Assembly (NCBI GenBank): GCA_039925145.1
Contig: JBDSZL010000066.1
Coordinates: forward strand, 1 to 63,443
DNA: 63,443 bases
Origin: JBDSZL01 sp039925145
GTDB taxonomy: Bacteria > Acidobacteriota > Vicinamibacteria > Vicinamibacterales > SCN-69-37
Direction: 5' to 3'
Every line of letters starts with the position of its first letter. Position 1 is the first letter of the stretch. The translations under genes were made by a program, and so were the position numbers. Positions 43,500 through 51,477 of the stretch are shown here, piece after piece. The notes beneath the pieces were generated by a model that worked only from the letters and a program-made list of their open reading frames with translations, made no database searches and was not told the origin of the DNA.

Positions 43500-43835
43500 G
43501 AGACGGCACTGCGTCCTCAATTGCGATCGTTTGCCTCATTAATCGGCAGCAGCCGGGCCGCCTTGAGCCCCACGACACCAATCTCTACAATTTGGGCCGC
43601 ATGACGCGCCTCATGCGCTCCGACGAAGACGCCTGGCGCAGATCCGGCGCGAGGGGGGGATCGCGGCGCGCTTGAGCGGCGTGGTAACGGCACCCGCGGA
43701 GTCGGCGAAGGTGGTTGTCTACCAGTACGCATCTGATTTCATCGGGACGCGCAACGTGAAGGTGCCGCGCCGATGATCGAGCCTGTTCCCGAAGGCGCGC
43801 CGCCCGCGGTTGGCGCCTCAAACGAAACCGGTTCG
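43500..43835. other. Gap without a recognised gene
   Basis: About 335 bases between the DnaJ-PilZ start and the end of the next minus-strand gene. Several short frames exist on both strands, all rich in Arg and Pro. One minus-strand piece (HEARHAAQIVEIG) faintly resembles the last helix of DinB-like proteins, too little to call. No hairpin or promoter stood out. Confidence 0.4.
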
Positions 43836-44975
43836 CTAGCGGACGGCGCCGAGCACGTCGTGATAACCCGCAATCGATCCGCTGCCGAACCTGCTCAACA
43901 ACTCAGGGATAGGAAAGAGCATCGTCTCGAGATGCGACGAGAAGGTCATCGCCGGCGACGGAGAGAGCTGGCCGCCCGGCGTGCGGACGACGCTGCGTAT
44001 GATGACGCTGTTGCTGCCGACCGGAAGCGTTGATGCGTTGGAGTAGAACGTCTGAGCGACGTTATTGAGGAAGAGGTATTGCTCGACGTTTGACGTGTAG
44101 AACGCCGAGACCGTGGCGTCGTGCTCTCGCAGATAGCGCCCGACGGCCTTGAGCGCGGTAGGTCCCGCAAAGTCGCCGACAATCGGAATCAGCAGGTTGC
44201 GTTTCTGCAAGGTTTGGATGGCGCGAAAATGGTCTTCCGTCGCGAGGAATCCGCGTTCGGTCCCTTTCTCATCGACCTCCAGCATCAGATCGCCGAACGT
44301 CGGAAAGGCACTGCCCAGCCTCGGGAAGGGACCGTCGTAGGTCAGACCTGGACCGCCGATGCTGAACGCCGTGAGCACTCGTTCGAGACCGGATCGATCG
44401 GCAGCCGGCAGTGGAAAGCCGTGGGTCTTCACCAGGTGGTCCGTCACGATCTTCACCGTGTCTGCCAGCCTCGTGCTGTCGGCCTCGACGCCGGCGAACG
44501 CCTCCACCAGATTCGCCGCCGATGTATTCACGCCGAGGTTGGCTGGCCTGGGTCTCGAGAAGAGCCGCGCCAGAAAGTCCGCGCGATCGGTTGAGAGCTC
44601 GAAGAGCGCCTTGTACATCAGATGCTGCAACATGTTCTGGCGCCGGATATCCAGAACAAATGCAATCCGTGGTCTGAGGGCCACGATGTAGGTGAAGTTC
44701 TGCTCGGGGCCGACGCCCAGATACGCACTGGCCGGCCGCTGGTTGTTTGCGAGCGCGTCGACGACCTGTTGAAACGAGCGCTCGTTCGACACGAAGTTCT
44801 CAGAGGGAGGGAACACGCCCGACGGTTCGGACATCTCCGATACCAGCGTCCAGAAGGCCTTGTCGCTGAGTTGCTCGGGCAGCGTGCCAGATGTTTGCCG
44901 CGCGTGCCCCGAAACAAGCGAAGTGAGGACGAGAACCGTTGAGAACAGGAGATGGCGGCGGAAGAGGCGCATCAT
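43836..44975 (-). CDS. Exported protein, LIC_10091-like
   Basis: 379 residues with a signal peptide (MMRLFRRHLLFSTVLVLTSL, cleavage near GHARQ). The chain shows a Rossmann-like pattern with YLGVGPEQNFTYIVALRP, AFVLDIRRQNMLQHLMYKAL, LLIPIVGDFAGPTALK and AFYTSNVEQYLF. This resembles the secreted, possibly SAM-binding proteins named after Leptospira LIC_10091; that assignment is from memory of the pattern and tentative. The ATG at 44975 has GAGG five bases upstream. It begins 14 bases after the stop of the regulator gene on the same strand, so it is probably the third gene of that operon. Confidence 0.65.
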   Translation of the reverse strand: MMRLFRRHLLFSTVLVLTSLVSGHARQTSGTLPEQLSDKAFWTLVSEMSEPSGVFPPSENFVSNERSFQQVVDALANNQRPASAYLGVGPEQNFTYIVALRPRIAFVLDIRRQNMLQHLMYKALFELSTDRADFLARLFSRPRPANLGVNTSAANLVEAFAGVEADSTRLADTVKIVTDHLVKTHGFPLPAADRSGLERVLTAFSIGGPGLTYDGPFPRLGSAFPTFGDLMLEVDEKGTERGFLATEDHFRAIQTLQKRNLLIPIVGDFAGPTALKAVGRYLREHDATVSAFYTSNVEQYLFLNNVAQTFYSNASTLPVGSNSVIIRSVVRTPGGQLSPSPAMTFSSHLETMLFPIPELLSRFGSGSIAGYHDVLGAVR

Positions 44976-44988
44976 GACTTCCTCACAG

Positions 44989-45375
44989 CTAGTCGCTGGA
45001 CCTGTCGGGAGTTGGAAGCCGGGCGCGGAGGTGCACGCCGCGTGAGCGCGGCCACGACTGAACCTCCTGCTTGAGCGCATCGAGCCGGCGCCAGTGCGCG
45101 GTCACGGCCTTCCGACCACCCTCGGTGATCCGCACCGTTGTTTGCGGATACCTGCGCAGAAAACCTTTCTCGAGAGAGATGAGACCCGCCTCCTCGAGCT
45201 TGCCCAGATGCTGCGACAGGTTGCCCGGCTGCAAGCCGGTCAGGCGCTGCAGAAAGACGAAATCGGCCGACTCGCACGCCGAGAGCGCCGTGAGGACGGC
45301 GAATCGTGCGGGCTCGTGCACCAGCTTATCAGCGGCGACCAGCCGCTCGAACGGCGCGCCTTTAGACGGCGGCAT
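44989..45375 (-). CDS. Winged-helix transcriptional regulator (ArsR/MarR-like)
   Basis: 128 residues. It has FAVLTALSACESADFVFLQR, then the recognition helix region LQPGNLSQHLGKLEEAGLI, then wing sequence RRYPQTTVRITEGGRKAV, typical of the HTH_34-type winged-helix regulators that sit beside small membrane proteins. The ATG at 45375 overlaps the end of the membrane-protein gene by 14 bases, so they are cotranscribed. A palindrome upstream of the operon (45991-46003) is a candidate binding site. Confidence 0.85.
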   Translation of the reverse strand: MPPSKGAPFERLVAADKLVHEPARFAVLTALSACESADFVFLQRLTGLQPGNLSQHLGKLEEAGLISLEKGFLRRYPQTTVRITEGGRKAVTAHWRRLDALKQEVQSWPRSRGVHLRARLPTPDRSSD

Positions 45376-45931
45376 GTCTGAACCGTCGTACCACGAACAG
45401 ATGCAGTTGGACGGCCGTGACGATGAGCGCCGCGGCCATGCCTGCATGGCCGAATTGCCGGAACGGCTGAAGGCTTGGCACGACGAGCGTGACCAGTAAC
45501 CCGAGCGACGCGAGCAGCGGCACGACCCAGCCGAGTCGGTCGCCGCGGCTGAATGCCAATGACGCGGCGGTGACTGTCGACAGGAGCGCCCAGATCAGGT
45601 CTGTCGGCGTCCCGCCCACCTCCTCGGTGATTGCCACGCTGGCCATCACGACGACCACGAGGAGCAGGGCGAAGACCGTGGCCCTGGCAGCTTGCCGCCC
45701 CAGGGATCGCTTACGCGGTTCCACCCGTCCGAATCGCCACTGGTAGAACGAACCGAGCGTCGCCGCGGCGAGGATGGCGCCCAGGCTGAGCCACATCCGC
45801 AGGCGCGGGTTCGGGTAGAGCATCGCATTGACGTTGTGCAGCAGGACGAACCAGAACAGGAGGCCCTGATGTACGCGGGCGCCGATGTACGCACGGGTCA
45901 ATTGGCGAATCGGCTCGGCAGCGGAATTCAT
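45362..45931 (-). CDS. Six-helix membrane protein, partner of the winged-helix regulator
   Basis: 189 residues from the ATG at 45931, which has GGGGGGA upstream. About six hydrophobic segments are separated by short basic loops (RFGRVEPRKRSLGRQAAR, then TEEVGGTPTDLIWALLST). No named family is recognised. Pairing with an overlapping ArsR/MarR-like gene is a common arrangement in Gram-negative soil bacteria and suggests that the regulator controls, or is controlled through, this protein. Confidence 0.65.
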   Translation of the reverse strand: MNSAAEPIRQLTRAYIGARVHQGLLFWFVLLHNVNAMLYPNPRLRMWLSLGAILAAATLGSFYQWRFGRVEPRKRSLGRQAARATVFALLLVVVVMASVAITEEVGGTPTDLIWALLSTVTAASLAFSRGDRLGWVVPLLASLGLLVTLVVPSLQPFRQFGHAGMAAALIVTAVQLHLFVVRRFRHAAV

Positions 45932-45990
45932 CGAAGTCCCCCCGCGCTCAGGACGGCGAGCGCTGGTGAGGATGGTGTATCGAAAACTAG

Positions 45991-46003
45991 TTATTGTCAA
46001 TAA
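45991..46003. promoter_or_regulatory. Perfect AT-rich palindrome, candidate operator
   Basis: TTATTG-T-CAATAA is an exact dyad in an AT-rich island within otherwise GC-rich DNA, 60 bases upstream of the membrane protein/regulator operon. On the minus strand it contains TTGACA, which could be a -35 box. It is suited to a dimeric winged-helix regulator. Confidence 0.45.
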
Positions 46004-46036
46004 GTATAAAGTCGATGGCCACCTGGGGATCGATGG

Positions 46037-46744
46037 TCAGAAACGCCAGCCGAGCGTGATAGTGGCTCCTGCCAGGGGGCCCGCAGGGTTCGCGCGGATG
46101 ATCGCGGCGAAGTCAGCGGCGAAGCGGGTGCGCATAAGGCGCAGGCCGACATTGCCGAACGCGCCGCCCTCGAGGACGACCACGTCGGCGATGGCCTTCC
46201 GATGTGGGCTGATTCTGTGCTCGAACCCGAAGAACGCCACCGGAACACCGCCGGCATCGTCACCGCTCCGCGCGTACATCCACCCGGCTCCCCCGGTCCA
46301 CGCGTCATCCTCAGTGCCCCGCGTCACGACCCCGTAGGCGAGCCCGACGGACGCCTCGCCCACTTGGCTCGCGTTCACGAAACCGGCGGCCGCCTGTGTG
46401 CGGTCGCCCCGGTTCACCTGGGCTTTGGCGAGGAAGACGAATGGATGAGGGACGCCCGGCGCAGGAGCGACAGTGCCGGCCCCGACCGTCACGTGGTCGG
46501 TGACACCGAACTGCGCAACTGGCAGGAAGATGTCGAGGAGCGTCACGGAAAGGCTGCCGCGCGGCAGCGTCCGCGCCGTCGGCATGAGTATCAACCGGGT
46601 GTCGCTGGGATCGGCGGACTCGACCGGCGCCGGGGCCGCCGGGAACGTTGCGGTGGTCGATTGAGCGAAGAGAGCAGAGGCATGTCCCACATGGATGGCC
46701 AGACATGCGGCCAGAACGAGGGCAGGCCTTGTCGGTGCGGTCAT
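46037..46744 (-). CDS. Exported protein, probable outer-membrane beta-barrel
   Basis: 235 residues with a signal peptide (cleavage near LFAQS). The mature part alternates hydrophobic and polar residues (GSLSVTLLDIFLPVAQFGV, HVTVGAGTVAP, AGATITLGWRF) and ends in Phe, as outer-membrane barrels do. No family is recognised. It lies upstream of the membrane protein/regulator operon in the same direction, separated by the AT-rich palindrome. Confidence 0.6.
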   Translation of the reverse strand: MTAPTRPALVLAACLAIHVGHASALFAQSTTATFPAAPAPVESADPSDTRLILMPTARTLPRGSLSVTLLDIFLPVAQFGVTDHVTVGAGTVAPAPGVPHPFVFLAKAQVNRGDRTQAAAGFVNASQVGEASVGLAYGVVTRGTEDDAWTGGAGWMYARSGDDAGGVPVAFFGFEHRISPHRKAIADVVVLEGGAFGNVGLRLMRTRFAADFAAIIRANPAGPLAGATITLGWRF

Positions 46745-46848
46745 GAACGCATCGTGCGCCGGGGCGACACTCAGAGTCCTGACACGGAACCTGAAGAGTG
46801 CTGATCAGTGGACACCTATCGCGAGTGGCCGTGGCGCCGCACGCGATC

Positions 46849-46876
46849 TTTCCAATGGGATCAATCTCGATAAATA
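46849..46876 (+). promoter_or_regulatory. Candidate promoter of the acetyltransferase gene
   Basis: TTTCCA (46849-46854) and TAAATA (46871-46876) are 16 bases apart, in a locally AT-rich stretch about 90 bases before the start codon. The match to sigma-70 consensus is moderate. Confidence 0.3.
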
Positions 46877-46963
46877 CTTCAGACGCTGCCCCCGGATTGG
46901 CCCGGGCCGGAGATGCGCGCGCCCCCGGCGCCGCCACCTGATGCGACCTTCGCAGGAGTTGCC

Positions 46964-47560
46964 ATGATCCATCCCGCACCGATCACACTCGAGGGACACG
47001 GCGTCCGCCTCGAGCCACTCTCATTCGATCACGAGCCCTCTCTGGCGGCAGCAGCCTCTGATGGCGACTTCTGGAATCGGTGGGTGACTTGGGTGCCGAC
47101 GCCCGGCGATACGCGCGGATACATCAACGATGCAGTGGATGGTCAACACGCCGGGCACATGCTGCCCTGGGCTGTGCGCGACAGCGCCAGTAGCACGGTC
47201 GTTGGCACCACCCGCTACCACGATATCGTCGCGGACCTCGATCGCGTTGAGATTGGCTATACGTGGTACGGGCCGCGCTGGCAACGGACGCACGTCAACA
47301 CGGCGTGCAAGCTGCTGCTCCTGGAACATGCATTCGACACTCTCAGGTGCATGTTGGTGGGCCTTCGGACCGATTCCTTCAACTTTCAGTCGCAGCGTGC
47401 CATTGAAGCGCTGGGCGCGAAGAAGGATGGCGTGCTTCGCCACCACAAACGCCGACCCGACGGCAGTGTGCGGGACACCGTGGTGTACAGCATCCTCGCG
47501 GCCGAGTGGCCCGACGTCAGGCGTCACCTCGAGCATCGCTTGACGCGGCGCCGGAGCTAG
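46964..47560 (+). CDS. GNAT-family N-acetyltransferase (RimJ/RimL-like)
   Basis: 198 residues. The pattern is that of RimL-like acetyltransferases: VRLEPLSFDHEPSLAAAASD, VVGTTRYHDI, RVEIGYTWYGPRWQRTHVNT, LLLLEHAFDTLRCMLVGLRT and NFQSQRAIEALGAKKDGVLR, the last being the acetyl-CoA region. The ATG at 46964 has CAGGAG seven bases upstream. The acceptor is unknown. Its stop and that of greB overlap in CTAG, so the two genes converge with no gap. Confidence 0.88.
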   Translation: MIHPAPITLEGHGVRLEPLSFDHEPSLAAAASDGDFWNRWVTWVPTPGDTRGYINDAVDGQHAGHMLPWAVRDSASSTVVGTTRYHDIVADLDRVEIGYTWYGPRWQRTHVNTACKLLLLEHAFDTLRCMLVGLRTDSFNFQSQRAIEALGAKKDGVLRHHKRRPDGSVRDTVVYSILAAEWPDVRRHLEHRLTRRRS

Positions 47561-48162
47561 CGGCCGGTGCGGGGTGTCGATGCCGGGCCCGCCTCGGCGC
47601 CTGGCGGTTCGCGGAAGGGCTCCATGGGAATGCGCGCGTAGCAGACGTCGAGGATTTCGAGCGCCTCCGTCTTCTTCGGCGCTCGAAGCACGACCGAATC
47701 GCCGGGACCTGCTTTCATGAGCGCGCGGGCCAGAGGCGACATCCAGCTGATGTAGCGGCGGTGGATGTCCACCTCGTCGACACCGACGATGCTGACCACG
47801 TGCTCGGCGCCGGAGGAGTCGGCGTACTGGACGGTTGCGCCAAAGAAGACGCGCCGGGCCGCCGGCCCATGCCGGGGTGTTTCTGGATTCACCACCTCGG
47901 CTGCGTCGATGCGTTTGGTCAGAAAGCGAATGCGCGAGTCGATCTGACGCAGGCGTCGTTTACCGTAGAGGTAGTCGGCGTTTTCGCTACGATCGCCGTT
48001 GCCCGCGGCCCAGGCGACAACCTGGGTGACCGCCGGCCGTTCGCGATTCAGCAGAAACCGGTGCTCGTCCTTCAACCGCTGGAGCCCGTCCGGCGTGATG
48101 TAGTTCTTCGGCGCGGGGCCGGGCGCGTCGCGAACGGGTTCTCTCGTTGGCCGCTTGGGCAT
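47557..48162 (-). CDS. greB: Transcript cleavage factor GreB
   Basis: A 201-residue Gre factor. The N-terminal coiled coil contains NGDRSENADYLYGKRRLRQI, whose acidic tip residues insert into the RNA polymerase secondary channel. The C-terminal FKBP-like domain includes VSIVGVDEVDIHRRYISWMS and SPLARALMKAGPGD. YLYGK and the Arg-rich basic patch favour GreB over GreA. It rescues backtracked polymerase by stimulating RNA cleavage. A Pro/Ala-rich C-terminal tail of about 20 residues is extra. The ATG at 48162 is chosen as the conserved start. Confidence 0.9.
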   Translation of the reverse strand: MPKRPTREPVRDAPGPAPKNYITPDGLQRLKDEHRFLLNRERPAVTQVVAWAAGNGDRSENADYLYGKRRLRQIDSRIRFLTKRIDAAEVVNPETPRHGPAARRVFFGATVQYADSSGAEHVVSIVGVDEVDIHRRYISWMSPLARALMKAGPGDSVVLRAPKKTEALEILDVCYARIPMEPFREPPGAEAGPASTPRTGR

Positions 48163-48323
48163 GGATCGCACAAGGCTATCGTGCTCGCGGTCCTTGACGT
48201 TGCACTTTTGCGACCTGGCATCCGGCCGGCGCCCCGAGCGGGCGGCGCCACTCGGGTCGGGGTCTTATCCCCGGTTGCCGCCCTTTCCCCGTATGCTTGC
48301 AGTGCTCTCAAAGCTGTCACCCT

Positions 48324-49490
48324 ATGGCGCGACTCCTCATCGTGGACGACGACGCCGTGCTCAGACGGATGCTGGTGCGCGGGCTCGCCATGGGCACGCA
48401 CGACATCGACGACGCCTCCAGCGGCGCCGAGGCGGTGTCGAAGCTCGCCGAGCGACAGTACGAGGTCGTGGTGACCGACGTGCAGATGTCTGGCATCGGC
48501 GGTCTCGACGTGCTGCGACAGGCGCTGGCCTCGACGCCGGTGCCCGCGGTGATCCTCATGAGCGGCCACGGCACGATCGAGATTGCGGTGGATGCCATCA
48601 AAGCCGGGGCATTCGACTTCCTTCAGAAGCCCTTTGCCATCGAGCAGATGCGTCTTCGTGTCGAACGGGCGCTTGAGTTCCGACGGCTGAAGTATCAGGT
48701 CGACTATCTCAACCGCAGCCAGCCCGACATCTACAGCTTCGATCGTATCGTCGGCGCGGATGGCGCGCTCGCGCGCGCGCTCGACATGGTGCGCCGCGTG
48801 GCACGGTCGTCGTCGACGATCCTCATCCGGGGAGAAACGGGCACCGGCAAGGAGCTGATCGCGGCAGCGGTGCATCACAACTCGGATCGCGCCGCCCGCG
48901 CGTTCGTGAAGGTGAACTGCGCGGCCCTGCACGAGAATCTGCTCGAGTCCGAGCTGTTCGGGCACGAGAAGGGCGCCTTCACAAGCGCCGACCAGCAGCG
49001 CATCGGACGCTTCGAGCATGCCGATGGGGGCACGCTGTTTCTCGACGAGATCGGGGATATGAGCCCGAGCACTCAGGCGAAGGTGCTGCGCGTGCTGCAG
49101 GAACAGGAGTTCGAGCGCCTCGGCAGCTCGAAGACCGTGCGCGTGGACGTGCGCATTGTCGCCGCCACGCACCGCAACCTGCTCGAGATGGTTCAGGCTG
49201 GCACGTTCAGGGCCGATCTGTACTACCGCCTCAATGTCATCAGCATCGACATCCCGCCGCTGCGCGAACGCAAGGAAGACATTCCGGCGCTCACCAGCGC
49301 GTTCCTCACGCGGCTGTCGGGCGATTTGAAGCGACCGGTAGAAGGGATCTCGCAGGACGCGCTCGAGGCGCTCATGCAACACAGCTGGCCCGGCAATATC
49401 CGCGAACTCGAGAACGTCCTCGAACGCGCGGTGCTCCTTGCCGACGGTCCGATCCTGGGAGTCGAGGACGTGTCGATCGTGCGCGGATGA
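48324..49490 (+). CDS. NtrC-like sigma-54 response regulator lacking a DNA-binding domain
   Basis: 388 residues. The receiver domain has DDD at the start and the phospho-aspartate in VVTDVQMSGIGG. The AAA+ sigma-54 interaction domain has Walker A GETGTGKE, the loop GAFTSA (consensus GAFTGA), Walker B GGTLFLDEIGDMS and RADLYYRLNV. The chain ends 15 residues after the AAA+ lid (WPGNIRELENVLERAVLLAD), without the usual Fis-type helix-turn-helix. No continuation appears in other frames. No histidine kinase is adjacent. It may act from solution or with a partner. Confidence 0.88.
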   Translation: MARLLIVDDDAVLRRMLVRGLAMGTHDIDDASSGAEAVSKLAERQYEVVVTDVQMSGIGGLDVLRQALASTPVPAVILMSGHGTIEIAVDAIKAGAFDFLQKPFAIEQMRLRVERALEFRRLKYQVDYLNRSQPDIYSFDRIVGADGALARALDMVRRVARSSSTILIRGETGTGKELIAAAVHHNSDRAARAFVKVNCAALHENLLESELFGHEKGAFTSADQQRIGRFEHADGGTLFLDEIGDMSPSTQAKVLRVLQEQEFERLGSSKTVRVDVRIVAATHRNLLEMVQAGTFRADLYYRLNVISIDIPPLRERKEDIPALTSAFLTRLSGDLKRPVEGISQDALEALMQHSWPGNIRELENVLERAVLLADGPILGVEDVSIVRG

Positions 49491-49566
49491 GCGCGCATGG
49501 AGCGGGGGCACCTTCAGACCGTCCGCAGGTACTGGTGAATCGAGAACAGCACCGCTGAGCCTTCAC

Positions 49567-49674
49567 GGGCTCGGGCTTCGCGGCTCGAGGCGCGGGGCTC
49601 GGGGCTCGAGGGTGCATGCGGAACGTCTTCTGGTCCCCTCCTCCCCGAGCCGTAAGCCCCAAGCCGCGAGCCGC
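49567..49674. repeat. Two heptamer arrays in inverted orientation
   Basis: Six units of GGGCTCG type (49567-49608) are followed after 35 bases by four units of the complementary CCCGAGC/CCCAAGC type (49644-49674). They could fold into a long imperfect hairpin. They lie in the 228-base gap between the NtrC-like gene and the next membrane-protein gene. The family is the same as at 101, 17401 and 63379. Confidence 0.8.
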
Positions 49675-49718
49675 GTGATACTCTCTGGCACCATTTTCCA
49701 TTGGACATTGGAGGTCTC

Positions 49719-50522
49719 GTGGCAGCTGCTCTTCGTCCCCTCTCCCTAGGCGAACTGCTCGACCGGACGTTTCAGCTGTATCGCCAGCACTTCCTTGTGT
49801 TCGTCGGCATCGTGGCCCTCCCCGGTCTTGTGTCACTGGCCCTCAACCTGCTCCTGAATCCCGTTCGCGCCAGCGCCGGAGCCATCGCGACCCTGCTGCT
49901 TCTGTGCGTCATCGCGCTGGCGCAGTTCGTCATCTTCGCGATCTCACAGGCGGCCACGATCACCGCTGTCTCCGAGCTGTACCTGGGCCGGTCGATCGGC
50001 ATTGGCCAGGCGTTTGCGGCCGCCCGTGGCCGCATCGTGGAGATTTGCGTGATCTCGCTGCTCATCGGCCTGTTCACCGGCCTCGGCCTTCTGCTGCTGA
50101 TCGTGCCAGGAATTCTTCTCGCGCTCCGATGGTCAGTGGCGGTTCCGGTGGTGGTGATCGAAGGACTCCCGCCGCGCGCGGCCATGGAGCGGAGCAGCGA
50201 CCTCACCGCTGGACATCGGGGTCGCGCATTCATGATCTACCTGGTCTACTTTGCGCTGGTCCTCATCATCTCTGCCATCGCGCAGATGCCACTGGCAATC
50301 CTGCTCGTCGCCAACCGCGCGGCAACGAGCGCAGCGCCCGGCTGGCTGATGGTCGCGACGCAGATCAGCGGATTTCTGACGCAGAGCCTCGTCGGGCCCC
50401 TCGTGACGATCGCGATGTCGCTCTTCTACTACGACGAGCGCGTGCGAAAGGAAGCCTTCGACCTCGATCACCTGATGGCGCACCTCGACTCGACGCCCGA
50501 CTCGTCGCCGCTCCCCGCCTGA
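49719..50522 (+). CDS. Polytopic membrane protein (YciC/glycerophosphodiesterase-membrane-domain-like)
   Basis: 267 residues with a start LSLGELLDRTFQLYRQHFLV typical of the family, then about six membrane segments and an amphipathic loop PRAAMERSSDLTAGHRGRAF. It ends in a conserved FYYDERVRKEAFDL. The GTG at 49719 is chosen because GGAGG lies at good spacing; an upstream ATG at 49701 does not. Genes of this kind often head the DUF4129-DUF4350-MoxR-DUF58 cluster found here. Function unknown. Confidence 0.78.
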   Translation: MAAALRPLSLGELLDRTFQLYRQHFLVFVGIVALPGLVSLALNLLLNPVRASAGAIATLLLLCVIALAQFVIFAISQAATITAVSELYLGRSIGIGQAFAAARGRIVEICVISLLIGLFTGLGLLLLIVPGILLALRWSVAVPVVVIEGLPPRAAMERSSDLTAGHRGRAFMIYLVYFALVLIISAIAQMPLAILLVANRAATSAAPGWLMVATQISGFLTQSLVGPLVTIAMSLFYYDERVRKEAFDLDHLMAHLDSTPDSSPLPA

Positions 50523-50526
50523 CCGG

Positions 50527-51477
50527 ATGCCGTTCACAGCCGCCGGGCTGACACTCGCCGCCCTTCTCGCCGTCCAGGCTCCGCCCGCGGCAACGGTGCC
50601 GCTGACCCGCGACGCCTACGTGCTCGAGCTCGGCCGGTTGCGAAACGCGATTCAGACATTGGATGAGCGGGCGCCCGCGATGGCCAATCCCATCAGGGTC
50701 GCGCTGTCATCCACCTGGCGTGTCGTCGTTGACGATGGGGTGATTGAGATCGATCCGTCTGCGCTGCGGGATCGTCTCGCGCAGTGGCAGCAGCGGCCGC
50801 GGCCAGCCATCCGCGAGGAACTGATGCAGACGCTGCAGCTGTACGCCGACGAAGCGATGTCAGCGGACAATGGCGTGGCTCACCCGAACGCCCGCGCCGA
50901 GCTCGATCGCATCCTGTCAGCACGAGAGTTCGCCCAGGTGCGCGGCCCGAGTGCTTTCGACCAGTTCCGGCAGCGGCTCCTGCTCTGGCTCAGCGATCTG
51001 CTCTCACGCGTGGCCGGTGCGTCGGCTATCCCGTCGCTGACGCGATGGATGATCGGGCTCCTGGTCGCTGTGGCGCTCGGCGCGGCCCTGTTCTGGATGT
51101 ACCGGTCGTTGCGGTCTGCGCAGTCGCCGAACGCCCTCCACCTCAACCACGGGGTCGTACGGGAGCTCCGTGCGTGGCCTGTCCTGCTGGCCGACGCGCG
51201 TGCTGCCGCCGAGCGCGGTGACTGGCGGGACGCCGTCCATCTGGCGTATTGGACAGCGATCGAGTTTCTCGAATCGAACGGCGCCTGGCGACCCGATCCC
51301 TCCCGCACACCGCGCGAGTACGTGCGGCTGATCCCCGCGTCCGACACCGCGCATGCGCCCCTGGCGGAGATCACGCGGATCTTCGAACACGTGTGGTACG
51401 CCGCCGCCACCGCCGATGCCGATCGCTTCAGCCGTGCCCTCGCGGCGCTCGAGAGCCTCGGATGCCGTTTGCGTTGA
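50527..51477 (+). CDS. DUF4129 domain membrane protein
   Basis: 316 residues. After a hydrophobic start (signal or anchor) comes a helical periplasmic part, one strong membrane segment near residues 170-195 (WMIGLLVAVALGAALFWMY) and a C-terminal DUF4129 domain: AAAERGDWRDAVHLAYWTAI, RTPREYVRL, FEHVWYAAATADADRF. The DUF4129 part is cytoplasmic and related to transglutaminase-associated modules. It overlaps the next gene by 16 bases. Its partner genes are DUF4350, MoxR and DUF58. Confidence 0.85.
   Translation: MPFTAAGLTLAALLAVQAPPAATVPLTRDAYVLELGRLRNAIQTLDERAPAMANPIRVALSSTWRVVVDDGVIEIDPSALRDRLAQWQQRPRPAIREELMQTLQLYADEAMSADNGVAHPNARAELDRILSAREFAQVRGPSAFDQFRQRLLLWLSDLLSRVAGASAIPSLTRWMIGLLVAVALGAALFWMYRSLRSAQSPNALHLNHGVVRELRAWPVLLADARAAAERGDWRDAVHLAYWTAIEFLESNGAWRPDPSRTPREYVRLIPASDTAHAPLAEITRIFEHVWYAAATADADRFSRALAALESLGCRLR

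Noticed and set aside
48072..49511. A 479-codon minus-strand frame opposite the NtrC-like gene
   Set aside because: Same codon-phase shadow effect; the plus strand encodes complete receiver and AAA+ domains.
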